A DNA stretch of 64,000 bases from Photorhabdus noenieputensis (GCF_018448935.1 NZ_RCWC01000024.1:1-64000); one strand, 5' to 3'. Shown: positions 46,553 through 57,634, counted from the first letter of the stretch. Numbers and translations are program-made. Notes: generated from the sequence alone by a model not told the origin.

Positions 46553-47032
46553 ATGGCAAATATGATTTATGTGACGATAAAAGGTGAATCTCAGGGGCTT
46601 ATTTCTCAAGGATGTTCGACTTTAGATTCTATTGGTAATCGGTATCAGCATGGACATGAAAATCAAATTATGGTGTTGCAATTCAATCATGGTCTGACAG
46701 TTGCTCAAAATGTTAATTATCAGCCGGTAAACTTCATTAAACTATTAGATAAATCTTCCCCATTGTTAATGATAGCGGCAGCTAATCATGAAAGACTGGA
46801 GTTGACATTTGATATTTATCGGACTTCTCAAATAGGATCACAGGAACTTTTTTATTCCATCTTGCTCACCGGGGCAAAAATTTGTGATTTAAATGTTAAT
46901 TGTCCACATGTTATTAATGATAATAACGGCCAGCCGGAGGAAGTTATTTCAGTTCAGTATGTTAATATTACTTGTCGGCATCATATGGCGGGAACATCAG
47001 GATATTGCATTTGGGATGAGATGGTTTATTGA
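46553..47032 (+). CDS. hcp: Hcp-family type VI secretion tube protein 2
   Basis: 159 residues, the same protein as hcp 1 despite several silent changes (for example CCAGTAAAC/CCGGTAAAC, GGTTCA/GGATCA). Divergent from the split effector. Silent-only divergence implies purifying selection or gene conversion after the duplication. Confidence 0.95.
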   Translation: MANMIYVTIKGESQGLISQGCSTLDSIGNRYQHGHENQIMVLQFNHGLTVAQNVNYQPVNFIKLLDKSSPLLMIAAANHERLELTFDIYRTSQIGSQELFYSILLTGAKICDLNVNCPHVINDNNGQPEEVISVQYVNITCRHHMAGTSGYCIWDEMVY

Positions 47033-47046
47033 TAAATACAGTTTAT

Positions 47047-47084
47047 ACGCTTAGTTTTCATTTAATAGCTAAGCGTGTTTTTAA
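47047..47084 (+). terminator. Terminator of hcp 2
   Basis: Same ACGCTTAG / CTAAGCGT stem and T-rich tail as after hcp 1. Confidence 0.75.
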
Positions 47085-47089
47085 AAGTA

Positions 47090-47161
47090 AGTACTATAAT
47101 CACCCGCCATGTAAATTCCAGCAGCTAATCCTTCAATTGCCGCTCCAAGAGCAACATATGT
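47090..47161 (-). pseudogene. Effector fragment of a third module
   Basis: Minus-strand frame TYVALGAAIEGLAAGIYMAG then DYSTYF and stop, aligning with TACVALGAATGGLVAGLYMV of effector 2. Immediately to the right, CGACGTTAGGCAACATAACTT continues the sequence that lies upstream of both intact effectors, so almost the whole gene was deleted. Confidence 0.75.
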
Positions 47162-47562
47162 TGACTCGACGTTAGGCAACATAACTTCCTTATCGTTTCG
47201 TCATCATCATGGTTTAATCAAATGATAAGATTATTTTTAGCTTATAAATGTACACGTTTTTAATTCTACCGCGCTATGCTCTCTTAGAAATCCTAAAGGG
47301 GGTCATGCGAATGATTCTGATCTAAATCTCAAAGCTGGAACCTATCGTTAGCACTTTTCCATATTCTCTGTAAAATCTGTTCAACGATTTTCCTGCCTGA
47401 GCGGTACCTCTTAAGCGGGGATAAATAAGGTTTGAATTGGATTTAAGGAACGAAATATATCAATTTTGTTACGTTACACCTTAAAGCGTTTGTGATAAAT
47501 TCAATCCGTTTTTGTCTATTAATATTGGTCGATTTGTTGTTTCTACTATAGAGAGTAAGGAT
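47162..47562. other. Diverged hcp/effector spacer now leading into emrE-like gene
   Basis: About 400 bp related at its left end (47165-47290) to the 5' side of effectors 1 and 2, and at its right end (47473-47545, TTACACCTTAAAGCGTTTGTG...TTGTTGTTTC) to the left island border and the hcp leaders. In intact modules an hcp would start at the right end; here the emrE-like gene starts instead. Confidence 0.6.
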
Positions 47563-47895
47563 ATGAATGGATTTGCATATTTAGCAATGGCAATTGTTGC
47601 TGAGGTTATCGCAACGGCTTCATTAAAAGCCTCCGATGGGTTTAGTAAATTATTCCCTTCTATACTGGTCATTGTTGGATACGGCATCGCTTTCTGGGGG
47701 TTATCTCAGGTGGTCAAAGTTGTGCCATTAGGAATTGCTTACGCCATATGGTCTGGCTTGGGTATTGTGCTGGTTTCTGTTGCCGCGATATTTTTATATC
47801 AACAGAAGCTGGATTGGGCGGCTATTTTAGGTATGGCTCTTATTGTTGCCGGTGTAATGGTAATAAATCTGCTTTCTAACAGCAGTGCACATTAA
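47563..47895 (+). CDS. Small multidrug resistance protein, EmrE-like
   Basis: 110-residue inner-membrane protein with four helices. The family Glu that couples protons to drugs is in MAIVAEVIATASLK (E14), and the helix 3-4 region has GIAYAIWSGLGIVLVS, the SMR signature. Likely exports quaternary cations as an antiparallel dimer. The start MNGFAYLAM follows AAGGAT; the longer frame starting 17 codons upstream lies in the island-border repeat and is not supported. Confidence 0.92.
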   Translation: MNGFAYLAMAIVAEVIATASLKASDGFSKLFPSILVIVGYGIAFWGLSQVVKVVPLGIAYAIWSGLGIVLVSVAAIFLYQQKLDWAAILGMALIVAGVMVINLLSNSSAH

Positions 47896-47948
47896 TTAAC
47901 AATTAACGGTGCTTCTGTTTTCCCTGAATCGTTTTCTGGAGAAGAAAT

Positions 47949-48266
47949 ATGTTAAACGCCAGTAATAAGAAAGGATTTCAGACAGTGTTATTAGGAGTAC
48001 TCTTTAGTATTACTGTATTAGCTGGTTGTAGTCGCCAGGCAGGGAAAACAGCTAGCCAATATCAGGGGGTACAATACTTTCAACCGGAGAATTCTCAACC
48101 GGAAGTTGCTCTTAGGGATAATGCCAGAGCAATCTGTTCTTATGTCGGTGGTATGCCTGCATTAGCAATACAATTAAATGGTGCGCAAATACCTGTTTGC
48201 CAATTGGCAAATGGTAAGCGTTGTGATGAAAGGGCGTTATTGCAAGGTTCTTGTGCATCAAGTTGA
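47949..48266 (+). CDS. DUF333 lipoprotein (putative hemolysin family, Hlx-like)
   Basis: 105 residues with signal peptide and lipobox LAGC at residues 24-27, then a C-terminal DUF333 domain (ARAICSYVGGMPALAIQLNG, then PVCQLANGKRCDERALLQGSC) with four cysteines. The hemolysin name in databases is not backed by function; it is best seen as a small envelope lipoprotein. Follows the SMR gene after 53 bases. Confidence 0.85.
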   Translation: MLNASNKKGFQTVLLGVLFSITVLAGCSRQAGKTASQYQGVQYFQPENSQPEVALRDNARAICSYVGGMPALAIQLNGAQIPVCQLANGKRCDERALLQGSCASS

Positions 48267-48403
48267 AAGGTGAGATAGAAATCAAGCAACTAATATGAGC
48301 AGGAACATGCCGTTCGGATATCCGGTTATTAGGAGCCTTGGGCATGATTCTGTGAGTATATTTGATTCATCAGACAATCATTTTCAACTATCTAAGTTGG
48401 AAA

Positions 48404-48910
48404 TTATTTACGGCTAAAAAATTGACTGATTAATACTAATACAGCAGCAACTAGGTAAGCAGCAAAAATACCGACCAGCCATTGTGGCATCTCTAATGTC
48501 AGGAATTGCCACTGTCTTACTGAACAATCACCTGTAGCTTCGAATACAGCAGGAAGCCATTGGTTTAACGCCAACCATGCAGGGAAGTTGACGAAGAAAT
48601 CACAGGTATTAAATGGAGAAGGGTGCAACAGTATCATTGTATGTTCCCATGCGAGTTGCAGGCCACTCCAGGCACTGTAGATCCACAAAATAATAGCCAG
48701 CCAGCGTAACGGCGTTTTTGGTGCGATTGTACCCAATACCCCGGCACCTAATACACCAAACAGAGCAACACGTTCATAAATACACATCACGCAGGGTTGT
48801 AATTTCATCACATGCTGAAAGTATAATGCCGAGCCTTCCAGTATCAGGGCCGTCAAGGTCATTAACAGCCATGCGCTTCGTCCTTGAGAACAGTGGTGTA
48901 AAAATCGCAT
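48404..48910 (-). CDS. dsbB: Disulfide-bond oxidoreductase DsbB
   Basis: Inner-membrane protein with four helices that reoxidises DsbA and passes electrons to quinones. Redox pairs are PCVMCIY (near 40) and the second periplasmic loop Cys residues in NTCDFF and TGDCSVR. 168 residues from the ATG that fits E. coli ([16 protein letters not shown]); an adjacent ATG one codon upstream is possible. Same order dsbB-nhaB-fadR as E. coli. Confidence 0.95.
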   Translation of the reverse strand: MRFLHHCSQGRSAWLLMTLTALILEGSALYFQHVMKLQPCVMCIYERVALFGVLGAGVLGTIAPKTPLRWLAIILWIYSAWSGLQLAWEHTMILLHPSPFNTCDFFVNFPAWLALNQWLPAVFEATGDCSVRQWQFLTLEMPQWLVGIFAAYLVAAVLVLISQFFSRK

Positions 48911-49021
48911 CATTTCCGTTTTTCCATGCAGATTAAGATAAATAATTGAGCGCCTATTTTGCCGACTTACAGCTAACAAAAAAAGTCAATTAAGGTAAAT
49001 CTAGCTTTTTCGCGGAAAAAT

Positions 49022-49060
49022 AATACCGTACTGAGCGTTATCATTGCTCAATACGGTATT
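49022..49060 (-). terminator. Terminator of nhaB
   Basis: Inverted arms AATACCGTACTGAGC / GCTCAATACGGTATT (one mismatch) with a 9-nt loop, followed on the minus strand by ATTTTTCC. 35 bases after the nhaB stop. Confidence 0.8.
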
Positions 49061-49094
49061 GGTTGATTAATGCGATAAAATGAATTATTGCCGG

Positions 49095-50642
49095 TTATGG
49101 TAAAGCAATTAAGCCCCAATGAACCATCATGTCAGTGACGGGAATTAGCAGAAATTCTACACACAGCAAACCGACCAGCGTCATGACAATGGTATAAGGC
49201 AATGCCATGATCACCATGCGGCCATAAGATAAACGAATTAATGGCGATAATGCCGAAGTCAACAGGAACAAAAATGCGGCTTGTCCATTAGGTGTTGCAA
49301 CGGAAGGCAGGTTAGTGCCGGTATTAATCGCAACAGCCAGATATTCAAATTGTTTATGTGAAATTAGCCCCTCTTGCAGAGCGGCTCTCGCTTCATTGAT
49401 ATAAACCGTACCGACAAACACGTTATCTGATACTGATGAAAGCAGGCCGTTAAACAGATAGAACAGGGAAAGTTGAGAAGTTTCAGAAACCTGTAATACG
49501 AACTGAATAAATGGCGTAAACAGTTGCTGGTCAACGATGACTGCAACGATAGAAAAAAATACAGTCAGTAATGCCGTGAATGGTAGTGCCTCTTCAAATG
49601 CTTTACCCAGTGCATGTTCTTCGGTAATACCGCAGAACGACGTGGTTAGAATGATAACTGAAAGGCCGATCAGACCAACTTCTGCCAGATGAAATGCCAG
49701 CGCAACAATGAGCCATATACCTATCAACGCTTGAGCAATAAGTTGCGCTTTTTCTTTAGGTGTTCGTTTTGCGCTGGTTTTTTTATCATAATCTTCTAAT
49801 ACCTGTCGGACACGTTCTGGCAATTCTGCACCATAACCGAACAGCTTAAAGTGTTCGACCAGAAAACAGACTAACAGCCCGCAAATAAAGACAGGTAAGG
49901 TAACCGGAGCCATGCGCATAAAGAAGGTGACAAAATCCCAATTAACGTTTTTGGCGATAATCAGATTTTGTGGTTCTCCTACCATTGTCATCACGCCGCC
50001 GAGGGCAGTACCTAAACCGGCATGCATCATCAGACTGCGTAAAAAAGCACGAAATTGTTCGAGAGTTTGTTTCTTTTTTGCTGTGTCAATGTGATTGTCA
50101 TGTTTAGAATTAATTACATCATGTTGATCGGTAATAAAGTTGTTGTAGATGGAATAGAAGCCAAGGGAGACACTAATAACCACTGCAATAACTGTCAGGG
50201 CATCAAGAAATGCTGATAGAAATGCGCTAGCCAGACAAAATGCCAAGGCAAGCATACGCTTAGATTTTATGGAGAGCAGGAGTTTAGTGAAAGCGAATAA
50301 GAGTAATTGCTTCATAAAGTAAATTCCCGCCACCATAAATATCAGCAACAGGATGACTTCCAAATTATTAGCAATTTCATGACCAACTTGTTGAGGCGAG
50401 GTCATGCCGATGATGACCGCTTCAATTGCCAACAGGCCACCCGGTTGTAACGGGTAACATTTAAGTGCCATTGCTAAAGTAAAGATAAATTCAATAACAA
50501 GCAGCCAGCCTGCGACAAATGGGTTAATAAAGAAAAATATCAATGGGTTGGTGATGAGAAAGATGATGATAGCTAGCTTATACCAATCTGGCGAGTTGCC
50601 GAGAAAGTTTTTTGCTGCTGTTTTTAGGATATTGGTTTCCAT
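49095..50642 (-). CDS. nhaB: Na+/H+ antiporter NhaB
   Basis: Inner-membrane antiporter that expels sodium in exchange for protons. 515 residues with about 12 helices and the family blocks [20 protein letters not shown] near 217-236, [17 protein letters not shown] near 408 and [20 protein letters not shown] near 440. Divergent from fadR, as in E. coli. Confidence 0.96.
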   Translation of the reverse strand: METNILKTAAKNFLGNSPDWYKLAIIIFLITNPLIFFFINPFVAGWLLVIEFIFTLAMALKCYPLQPGGLLAIEAVIIGMTSPQQVGHEIANNLEVILLLIFMVAGIYFMKQLLLFAFTKLLLSIKSKRMLALAFCLASAFLSAFLDALTVIAVVISVSLGFYSIYNNFITDQHDVINSKHDNHIDTAKKKQTLEQFRAFLRSLMMHAGLGTALGGVMTMVGEPQNLIIAKNVNWDFVTFFMRMAPVTLPVFICGLLVCFLVEHFKLFGYGAELPERVRQVLEDYDKKTSAKRTPKEKAQLIAQALIGIWLIVALAFHLAEVGLIGLSVIILTTSFCGITEEHALGKAFEEALPFTALLTVFFSIVAVIVDQQLFTPFIQFVLQVSETSQLSLFYLFNGLLSSVSDNVFVGTVYINEARAALQEGLISHKQFEYLAVAINTGTNLPSVATPNGQAAFLFLLTSALSPLIRLSYGRMVIMALPYTIVMTLVGLLCVEFLLIPVTDMMVHWGLIALP

Positions 50643-50864
50643 TGCAATTAAAGTTCCTCTAAATTCGTAAGATCGTGTTCTTTAAACAATAATACGCTTT
50701 AAAGCGGAATATTTTAAGGGAAATGAGGAATAGTTTAAGCATGAGTACGCTTTTTTTATGACCGTCTTTACGCTTTCTAGACTACATAGCTATATTGAAG
50801 TTGCGTATTCTGATATAATTTCATCTATTATTAGTTGAAAAAATCACGTTGGAATAACAAAAAT

Positions 50865-51593
50865 ATGGTCATTAAGGCTCAAAGTCCCGCAGGTTTTGCG
50901 GAAGAGTATATTATTGAGAGTATATGGAACGGCCGTTTTCCTCCTGGCTCCATTCTTCCGGCAGAACGTGAATTATCTGAGTTAATTGGTGTGACAAGGA
51001 CCACCCTGCGTGAGGTATTGCAACGTTTGGCACGCGATGGATGGTTAACTATTCAGCATGGCAAACCAACAAAAGTGAATAATTTTTGGGAAACATCGGG
51101 TCTTAATATCTTAGAGACTCTGGCCCGTCTTGATCACGATCGCGTTCCTGAATTGATTGATAACCTACTGGCGGTAAGAACGAATATTGCGGCGATATTT
51201 ATTCGCACAGCTTTTAGGCATAATCCGGGTAAGTCATTGGAAGTACTGGCAGAAAAAGAGCAGGTGGAAGATAACTCAGAGTCATTTAGTGCGTTAGATT
51301 ATGATATTTTCCGCGGTCTGGCTTTTGCTTCAGGTAATCCAATTTACGGCCTTATTATCAATGGGTTGAAAGGGCTATATACCCGTATAGGGCGTTATTA
51401 CTTCTCTAATCCTGAGGCGCGTAAATTGGCGCTGAATTTTTATCAGCAACTGGTGATATTATGCCGCGATAAATCCTACGATAATGTCATGGAATGTGTA
51501 CGTAACTATGGTAAAGAGAGCGGTGTCATTTGGCACAGTATGCAAAGTACGATGCCAAATGATTTATCTGAATTGTCGCTGATATCTCGTTAG
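50865..51593 (+). CDS. fadR: Fatty-acid metabolism regulator FadR
   Basis: GntR-family dimer repressing beta-oxidation genes and activating fabA/fabB; acyl-CoA releases it from DNA. 242 residues: winged helix-turn-helix 1-75 ([20 protein letters not shown]), then an all-helical acyl-CoA domain with NNLLAVRTN and [11 protein letters not shown]. The start [11 protein letters not shown] is that of E. coli; the frame extends ten codons upstream. Confidence 0.96.
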   Translation: MVIKAQSPAGFAEEYIIESIWNGRFPPGSILPAERELSELIGVTRTTLREVLQRLARDGWLTIQHGKPTKVNNFWETSGLNILETLARLDHDRVPELIDNLLAVRTNIAAIFIRTAFRHNPGKSLEVLAEKEQVEDNSESFSALDYDIFRGLAFASGNPIYGLIINGLKGLYTRIGRYYFSNPEARKLALNFYQQLVILCRDKSYDNVMECVRNYGKESGVIWHSMQSTMPNDLSELSLISR

Positions 51594-51658
51594 TATTTTA
51601 CCTAATTTCTGGCCTTATCCGATCTAGTTAGTTTCAAATCAAAATTATTTTGAATTGG

Positions 51659-51702
51659 CCCGGTACGGAGCATTCTGTATCGGGTGTTTTGTTTCTTTTT
51701 TC
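51659..51702 (+). terminator. Terminator of fadR
   Basis: Eight-bp stem CCCGGTAC / GTATCGGG (one G-T pair), 10-nt loop, then TGTTTTGTTTCTTTTTT. Confidence 0.75.
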
Positions 51703-52105
51703 TCACTCAATCTCAAGCCAATCGTTAATATCTCTATTTCAGAGTATTATTCTGAATTTATGGCTTTTATTTGGATTTTTATTTCGATTAATTGATGGTT
51801 ATTGGTATCTTGTGGTTGTTTAATTGATTCGTTTTTTTCGCTGAAAAACTCAGAATAATGACTTGATATGAAATAATTAGCATGCGGTTCATATCGTGAT
51901 TATTATCTTAATTTTATGATTTTAATATTAATTTTTATAATTTGGTTATGTATGAGTCACAAATGAATCTGTTACGTAAATGTAATTTAATTGTGACCTA
52001 AATCATAAATGTAGATTATTGACGTGACCGATGATTGTTCTATATTGGTTTTTTATAAACAGCATATTATGCTTGCTTAAAATTTTAAATCGTCCGAGGG
52101 CTATG
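51703..52105 (+). promoter_or_regulatory. dadAX regulatory region with a CRP-like site
   Basis: About 400 AT-rich bases before dadA. TGTGA-CCTAAA-TCATA at 51992-52007 resembles the CRP site TGTGA-N6-TCACA with flanking A/T as usual, about 100 bases before the start codon. In E. coli this operon responds to CRP and Lrp; Lrp sites cannot be marked from sequence. Confidence 0.55.
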
Positions 52106-53416
52106 ATGAAAATCCTTGTTTTAGGTAGTGGTGTTATTGGTGTAACCAGTGCCTGGTATTTGGTACAGCAAGGTCATGAAGTCACTGTCATTGATCGTCA
52201 GGGAAGTGCTGCTGAGGAAACCAGTGCCGCTAATGCCGGGCAGATCTCGCCGGGATACGCGACCCCGTGGGGAGCGCCGGGTATTCCATTGAAAGCCATT
52301 AAATGGATGTTTCAACGCCATGCTCCATTGGCTATTCGTCCTGATGGATCGCTGTTTCAGTTACGCTGGATGTGGCAGATGTTGCGTAATTGCGATGCCA
52401 GTCACTATGCGATAAATAAAAGCCGGATGGTACGACTGGCAGAGTACAGTCGCGACTGTATCAGGCAGTTGAGGGCAGATACGGGTATTCAGTATGAAGG
52501 GCGTCAAGGTGGCACGCTTCAGTTATTTCGTACTCATAAGCAGTTTGATAATGCCGTGAATGACATAGCTGTTCTTGAGCAGGAAGGTGTTCCTTACAAT
52601 TTATTAACGGCGGATAAATTGGCGACAGTAGAGCCGGCGTTAGCGCATGTCGCTCACAAATTGACAGGGGGCTTGCAATTACCGAACGACGAAACGGGTG
52701 ATTGCCAGCTTTTCACCAAAGAGTTGGCAAAAATGGCGGAAGCGGCGGGTGTAACGTTTCTGTTTAATAAACAGGTCAAACAGTTATTGGTGGAAGGAGA
52801 TCGAATTACCGGTGTCCAGTGTGAAGATGGCGTTATGACAGCAGACAGCTATGTTGTTGCTATGGGAGCCTATTCCACCGGATTGCTAAAAGGTCTTGTC
52901 AAAATTCCAGTATATCCATTGAAAGGTTATTCATTAACTATGCCTATTGTCGATGCAGAACGAGCTCCGGTATCTACTGCATTGGATGAAACATACAAAA
53001 TTGCGATTACCCGGTTTGATAACCGTATTCGTGTGGGTGGAATGGCAGAAGTTGTAGGTTTCAATTTGGAGCTACTTAAAGCACGCTATGAAACATTGAA
53101 AATGGTGGTGCAAGACCTTTATCCAGGTGGAGGCGATATTACTCAGAGCCACTTTTGGACAGGATTACGTCCAATGACACCAGACGGTACCCCAATAGTT
53201 GGCCCGACTGAATATCATAATCTCTACCTAAATACAGGGCATGGTACATTGGGATGGACAATGGCATGTGGTTCCAGTCAATTATTGGCTGATATTATTT
53301 CGGGTAAAAAGCCCGCCATTGCATTTGATGATTTATCAGTATTTCGTTATATTAATGGTTTTAATACAAAATTGGCACCATTTAGCCATCAATTACACAC
53401 TGAACTGAGAGGCTAA
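52106..53416 (+). CDS. dadA: D-amino acid dehydrogenase, small subunit
   Basis: FAD enzyme on the inner membrane oxidising D-alanine and other D-amino acids into the respiratory chain. 436 residues. N-terminal FAD motif [15 protein letters not shown], then [21 protein letters not shown] near 43-63 and C-terminal [19 protein letters not shown] five bases upstream selects the second of two adjacent ATGs. First gene of the dadAX operon. Confidence 0.95.
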   Translation: MKILVLGSGVIGVTSAWYLVQQGHEVTVIDRQGSAAEETSAANAGQISPGYATPWGAPGIPLKAIKWMFQRHAPLAIRPDGSLFQLRWMWQMLRNCDASHYAINKSRMVRLAEYSRDCIRQLRADTGIQYEGRQGGTLQLFRTHKQFDNAVNDIAVLEQEGVPYNLLTADKLATVEPALAHVAHKLTGGLQLPNDETGDCQLFTKELAKMAEAAGVTFLFNKQVKQLLVEGDRITGVQCEDGVMTADSYVVAMGAYSTGLLKGLVKIPVYPLKGYSLTMPIVDAERAPVSTALDETYKIAITRFDNRIRVGGMAEVVGFNLELLKARYETLKMVVQDLYPGGGDITQSHFWTGLRPMTPDGTPIVGPTEYHNLYLNTGHGTLGWTMACGSSQLLADIISGKKPAIAFDDLSVFRYINGFNTKLAPFSHQLHTELRG

Positions 53417-53422
53417 TAGAAT

Positions 53423-54505
53423 ATGCCACGTCCGATTTCGGCAACGATTCATCTTGATGCGTTAGAAAATAATCTGGCGATTATTCGTAATAAGGTCGGT
53501 AATAGTAAGATCTGGGCTGTTGTTAAGGCAAATGCTTATGGGCATGGTTTGAGTCGTATATGGCAGGATCTCGATCAGGCTGATGGATTTGCTTTACTTG
53601 ATTTTAATGAGGCGATTTTATTACGGGAACGGGGGTGGCAGGGGCCAATCTTGCTATTGGAAGGATTTTTTAAACCCGAAGATTTGTCGATAATTGATGA
53701 GTATCGGTTAATAACCGTAGTGCATAGTTATTGGCAACTAAAAGCAATAGAGATGGCCAATTTAAGTAAGCCAATCGATATTTATCTCAAACTCAATAGC
53801 GGTATGAATCGATTGGGATTTCCTGCGGATCAATATAGAACGGTTTTATCATCGGCAAAGCGTATCCGGCAAATTGGGCAAATAACATTAATGTCACATT
53901 TTGCTAATGCGGATAAGGATAATAAAGAGATTAGCGTTGCTGAACAACTTCACGTTATTAATTCGGTCGGTCATGGATTGGATATTTCTCAATGTCTGGC
54001 TAATTCAGCCGCTTCTTTGTGGTATCCACAAACTCATAGAGATTGGGTACGTCCCGGTATTGTGTTGTATGGTGCTTCACCGAGTGGAAAGTGGAAAGAT
54101 ATTGCCGATATTGGATTGAAAGCAGTGATGAGCCTGAAAAGTGAAATTATTGCCATTCAGAATCTCAAAGCAGGAGACAAAATTGGTTATGGCAGTGAAT
54201 ATACAGCATCAGGTCCTATGCGAGTTGGCACAGTTGCCTGTGGCTATGCTGATGGTTATCCCCGTCGTGCAATGACGGGGACGCCGATTATTGTCGATGG
54301 TGTTAGGACCCAAGTATTAGGTACAGTATCAATGGATATGTTGTCGGTGGATTTAACGCCTTGTCCGCAGGCCCAAATTGGCAGTCCTGTTGAATTGTGG
54401 GGGCAAAATTTGCCGGTGGATGATGTGGCCGAGATTTCCGGAACGATTGGCTATGAATTATTGTGCGCATTGGCAGATCGGGTCCCGGTATCTATACCTT
54501 TATAG
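53423..54505 (+). CDS. dadX: Catabolic alanine racemase DadX
   Basis: PLP enzyme interconverting L- and D-alanine so that DadA can oxidise the D form. 360 residues. PLP Lys in AVVKANAYGHG near 34 and the opposite-face catalytic Tyr in KIGYGSEYTASGPM near 253. It follows dadA after six bases. The last codons (Ile-Pro-Leu-stop) lie inside the left end of an ERIC element, so the C-terminus after RVPVS is supplied by the repeat; E. coli ends RVPVVTV. Confidence 0.95.
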   Translation: MPRPISATIHLDALENNLAIIRNKVGNSKIWAVVKANAYGHGLSRIWQDLDQADGFALLDFNEAILLRERGWQGPILLLEGFFKPEDLSIIDEYRLITVVHSYWQLKAIEMANLSKPIDIYLKLNSGMNRLGFPADQYRTVLSSAKRIRQIGQITLMSHFANADKDNKEISVAEQLHVINSVGHGLDISQCLANSAASLWYPQTHRDWVRPGIVLYGASPSGKWKDIADIGLKAVMSLKSEIIAIQNLKAGDKIGYGSEYTASGPMRVGTVACGYADGYPRRAMTGTPIIVDGVRTQVLGTVSMDMLSVDLTPCPQAQIGSPVELWGQNLPVDDVAEISGTIGYELLCALADRVPVSIPL

Positions 54506-54620
54506 ATTTCAAGATGGATCGCGACGGCAAAGGAGCGAATTCCCGGGAGCATAGAGGACGATGTGACCGGGGTGAGTAAGTGCAGCCAACAAAGAGGCAA
54601 CTTGAAAGATGACGGGTATA
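54493..54620 (+). repeat. ERIC element overlapping the dadX stop (copy 8)
   Basis: About 128 bp. The left end TATACCTTTATAGATTTC has changes relative to TATACCCTATGGATTTC; one of them is within the TAG used by dadX. The right end GACGGGTATA is intact. The dadX terminator lies beyond it. Confidence 0.88.
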
Positions 54621-54633
54621 TATGATGTCGTTA

Positions 54634-54679
54634 AATGCCAGACAGAGTGTCAAATAGTCGTTGGCGTCTGGTATTATTT
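54634..54679 (+). terminator. dadX terminator downstream of the ERIC
   Basis: Ten-bp stem AATGCCAGAC / GTCTGGTATT with one G-T pair, 22-nt loop and ATTTC tail. It stands 129 bases after the dadX stop, separated from it by the ERIC. Confidence 0.65.
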
Positions 54680-54880
54680 CAGGAAATAAGTTACCGCCTT
54701 CGCTAAATTAATATATTTTTGTTTTGTATAATCTGTCTATTTTCGTCAGAAGAGTTGGAGGGCACTAAACATATTGTGCTCTTTAAGAAAAATAGGACAT
54801 TATTACTTGGAAATGAGGGAAATGATCTTTTACACTTGATATAGCTAATCGCATAATTGTTTTAAAGGAAATAGTTAATC

Positions 54881-55633
54881 ATGATCAACAAAGCTAAAAT
54901 TTTAGCCACAGTCGTCACTTGTTGTCTTTCTTCATCTTTAGCTTATGCGGGGCAGTGGTCAATTGGTGCCTCTGTTTTGGCTGGGGCATTACCTTATAAA
55001 GGGGTAAAGAATAAAGATAAAGTGTTGTTTGTTCCAATGGTTAATTATGAAAGTGACAATTTCTATTTTCATACTTTAGCCGCCGGGTACTATTTGTGGA
55101 ATCAACCAAAAGATAAGCTATCTTTAGATGTCTATTACTATCCTCAAAATTTCCGCCCAAAAGATAATGAAGATAAACAGATGAAAAAGCTGGATCGTCG
55201 TCATGATACTATGATGGGTGGTTTTAGCTATCGTCATATTGAAGATTGGGGAACGTTGCGTAGCTCTTTTGCTGCGGATACGTTGAGTAAAAGTAAAGGC
55301 ATAACGATTGACCTGGCTTATTTGTATGAATTCAAAAGTGATGATTGGTCATTACAGCCAGGATTAGGTGTGGTTTGGAATAGTAAAAAACAAAATCGTT
55401 ATGAATATGGCATTGAAGGTAATGAATCGCGCCGTAGCGGACTAGAAAAATATACGCCAGATGATAGTTGGACTCCTTATGTGGAATTATCTGCCAATTA
55501 TAAATTTAACCAGGAATGGTCTGCATTTATGATGGGGCGTGTTGAGCGGTTACCGAGTGAAGTTAAAGATAGTCCGATGGTTAATAAGTCATATTCAAGT
55601 ATAGTCTGGACAGGTATTACATATAGTTTTTAA
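54881..55633 (+). CDS. mipA: MipA/OmpV-family outer-membrane protein
   Basis: 250 residues; signal peptide ending SSLAYAG, mature part of alternating polar/aromatic beta strands and a final Phe (WTGITYSF), typical of an outer-membrane barrel. MipA of E. coli bridges MltA and PBP1B in murein synthesis; the gene lies near gapA there too, which supports orthology, though OmpV-like porins share the fold. AAAGGAAAT precedes the ATG, and a terminator follows. Confidence 0.88.
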   Translation: MINKAKILATVVTCCLSSSLAYAGQWSIGASVLAGALPYKGVKNKDKVLFVPMVNYESDNFYFHTLAAGYYLWNQPKDKLSLDVYYYPQNFRPKDNEDKQMKKLDRRHDTMMGGFSYRHIEDWGTLRSSFAADTLSKSKGITIDLAYLYEFKSDDWSLQPGLGVVWNSKKQNRYEYGIEGNESRRSGLEKYTPDDSWTPYVELSANYKFNQEWSAFMMGRVERLPSEVKDSPMVNKSYSSIVWTGITYSF

Positions 55634-55660
55634 TTGCCGGTAGCAATTAATATTGAATAG

Positions 55661-55699
55661 AGACTGAATTCGCTACGCTAGATAGTATTCAGTCTTTTT
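55661..55699 (+). terminator. Terminator of mipA
   Basis: Nine-bp stem AGACTGAAT / ATTCAGTCT, 17-nt loop, five-T tail. Confidence 0.78.
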
Positions 55700-55719
55700 G
55701 ATGTGAATGGGTGAGATAT

Positions 55720-55750
55720 AAAAGAGCTGCCGGGGAAGGGCAGCTCTTTT
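55720..55750 (-). terminator. Terminator of gapA
   Basis: Perfect 12-bp stem AAAAGAGCTGCC / GGCAGCTCTTTT with a 7-nt loop, 20 bases past the gapA stop on the minus strand. Confidence 0.88.
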
Positions 55751-55770
55751 CAGGCAAGGAAGTTGCTCAG

Positions 55771-56955
<1,185 letters not shown>

Positions 56956-56996
56956 TTAATTAGTTAGATATGCGAGTCACATCACAAATAGTAGAA

Positions 56997-57113
56997 TATA
57001 CCCGTTATCTTTCAATTGCCTCTTTGTTGGCCGCACTCGCTCACATCGTTCTCTATGCTCTTGGGGATTCGTTCCCTTGCCGTCGCGATGCATCTTGAAA
57101 TCCATAGGGTATA
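56997..57113 (-). repeat. ERIC element with 10-bp internal deletion (copy 9)
   Basis: 117 bp, TATACCC / GGGTATA ends. Compared with copy 1 about 10 bases are missing in the CACCCCGGTCAC region (reads GCTCACATCG). Between the divergent gapA and msrB promoters. Confidence 0.88.
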
Positions 57114-57223
57114 GACAGATTCAGTTAACCGCTTAAAATAAATTCCACTGCTGTAATGTTAATTTTTTGTTATTATTAATCAATTTTATTGAGAACATGA
57201 GTCTTATTATTAAGGTGGTCGTT

Positions 57224-57634
57224 ATGGCTAAGAATCCTGATGTTTCCCTCTATAAAGAACTTACTGATATTCAGCGTCATGTAACCCAGAATGCCGGGAC
57301 AGAGTCGCCATTCTCAGGAAAATTGCTACATAATAAGAAAAGTGGCGTGTATCATTGTTTGTGCTGCGAGCAGCCGTTATTTATGTCCAACACTAAATTT
57401 GATTCTGGTTGTGGCTGGCCGAGTTTTTACCAGCCTGTTACTCAAGATGCAGTGCACTATCTTGATGATAATAGTCACAATATGCATCGTATTGAGGTAC
57501 GTTGCAGTCATTGCAATGCTCATTTGGGGCATGTGTTCCCCGATGGCCCACAACCGACAGGAGAACGTTTTTGCATCAACTCGGCTGCATTAAGTTTTAC
57601 TGATGAAAATACAGGCGAAAAAACAGTAGGTTAA
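57224..57634 (+). CDS. msrB: Peptide methionine-R-sulfoxide reductase MsrB
   Basis: Repairs methionine-R-sulfoxide in proteins. 136 residues. Zinc-binding CxxC pairs in YHCLCCEQ and VRCSHCNAH, and the catalytic Cys in [11 protein letters not shown] near 118. The start MAKNPDVS follows AAGGTGG; an upstream in-frame start would add 19 residues without support. Same order msrB-yeaC-pncA-ansA as E. coli. Confidence 0.95.
   Translation: MAKNPDVSLYKELTDIQRHVTQNAGTESPFSGKLLHNKKSGVYHCLCCEQPLFMSNTKFDSGCGWPSFYQPVTQDAVHYLDDNSHNMHRIEVRCSHCNAHLGHVFPDGPQPTGERFCINSAALSFTDENTGEKTVG

Larger units (their letters stand above)
45660..47086. repeat. Duplicated module segment, copy B
   Basis: Direct repeat of 40480-41906 at +5180 bp. 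The spacer is again 389 bp and the Hcp proteins are identical; the few differences are mostly silent or intergenic. Confidence 0.88.

Noticed and set aside
36000-47550. Prophage or insertion sequence carrying the island
   Set aside because: No integrase, transposase, phage structural gene, tRNA or clear att duplication is visible; expansion fits tandem duplication.
47512-47562. N-terminal extension of the SMR protein from 47512
   Set aside because: The 17 extra residues are in the island-border repeat and precede the conserved helix 1; ATG at 47563 fits the 110-residue family.
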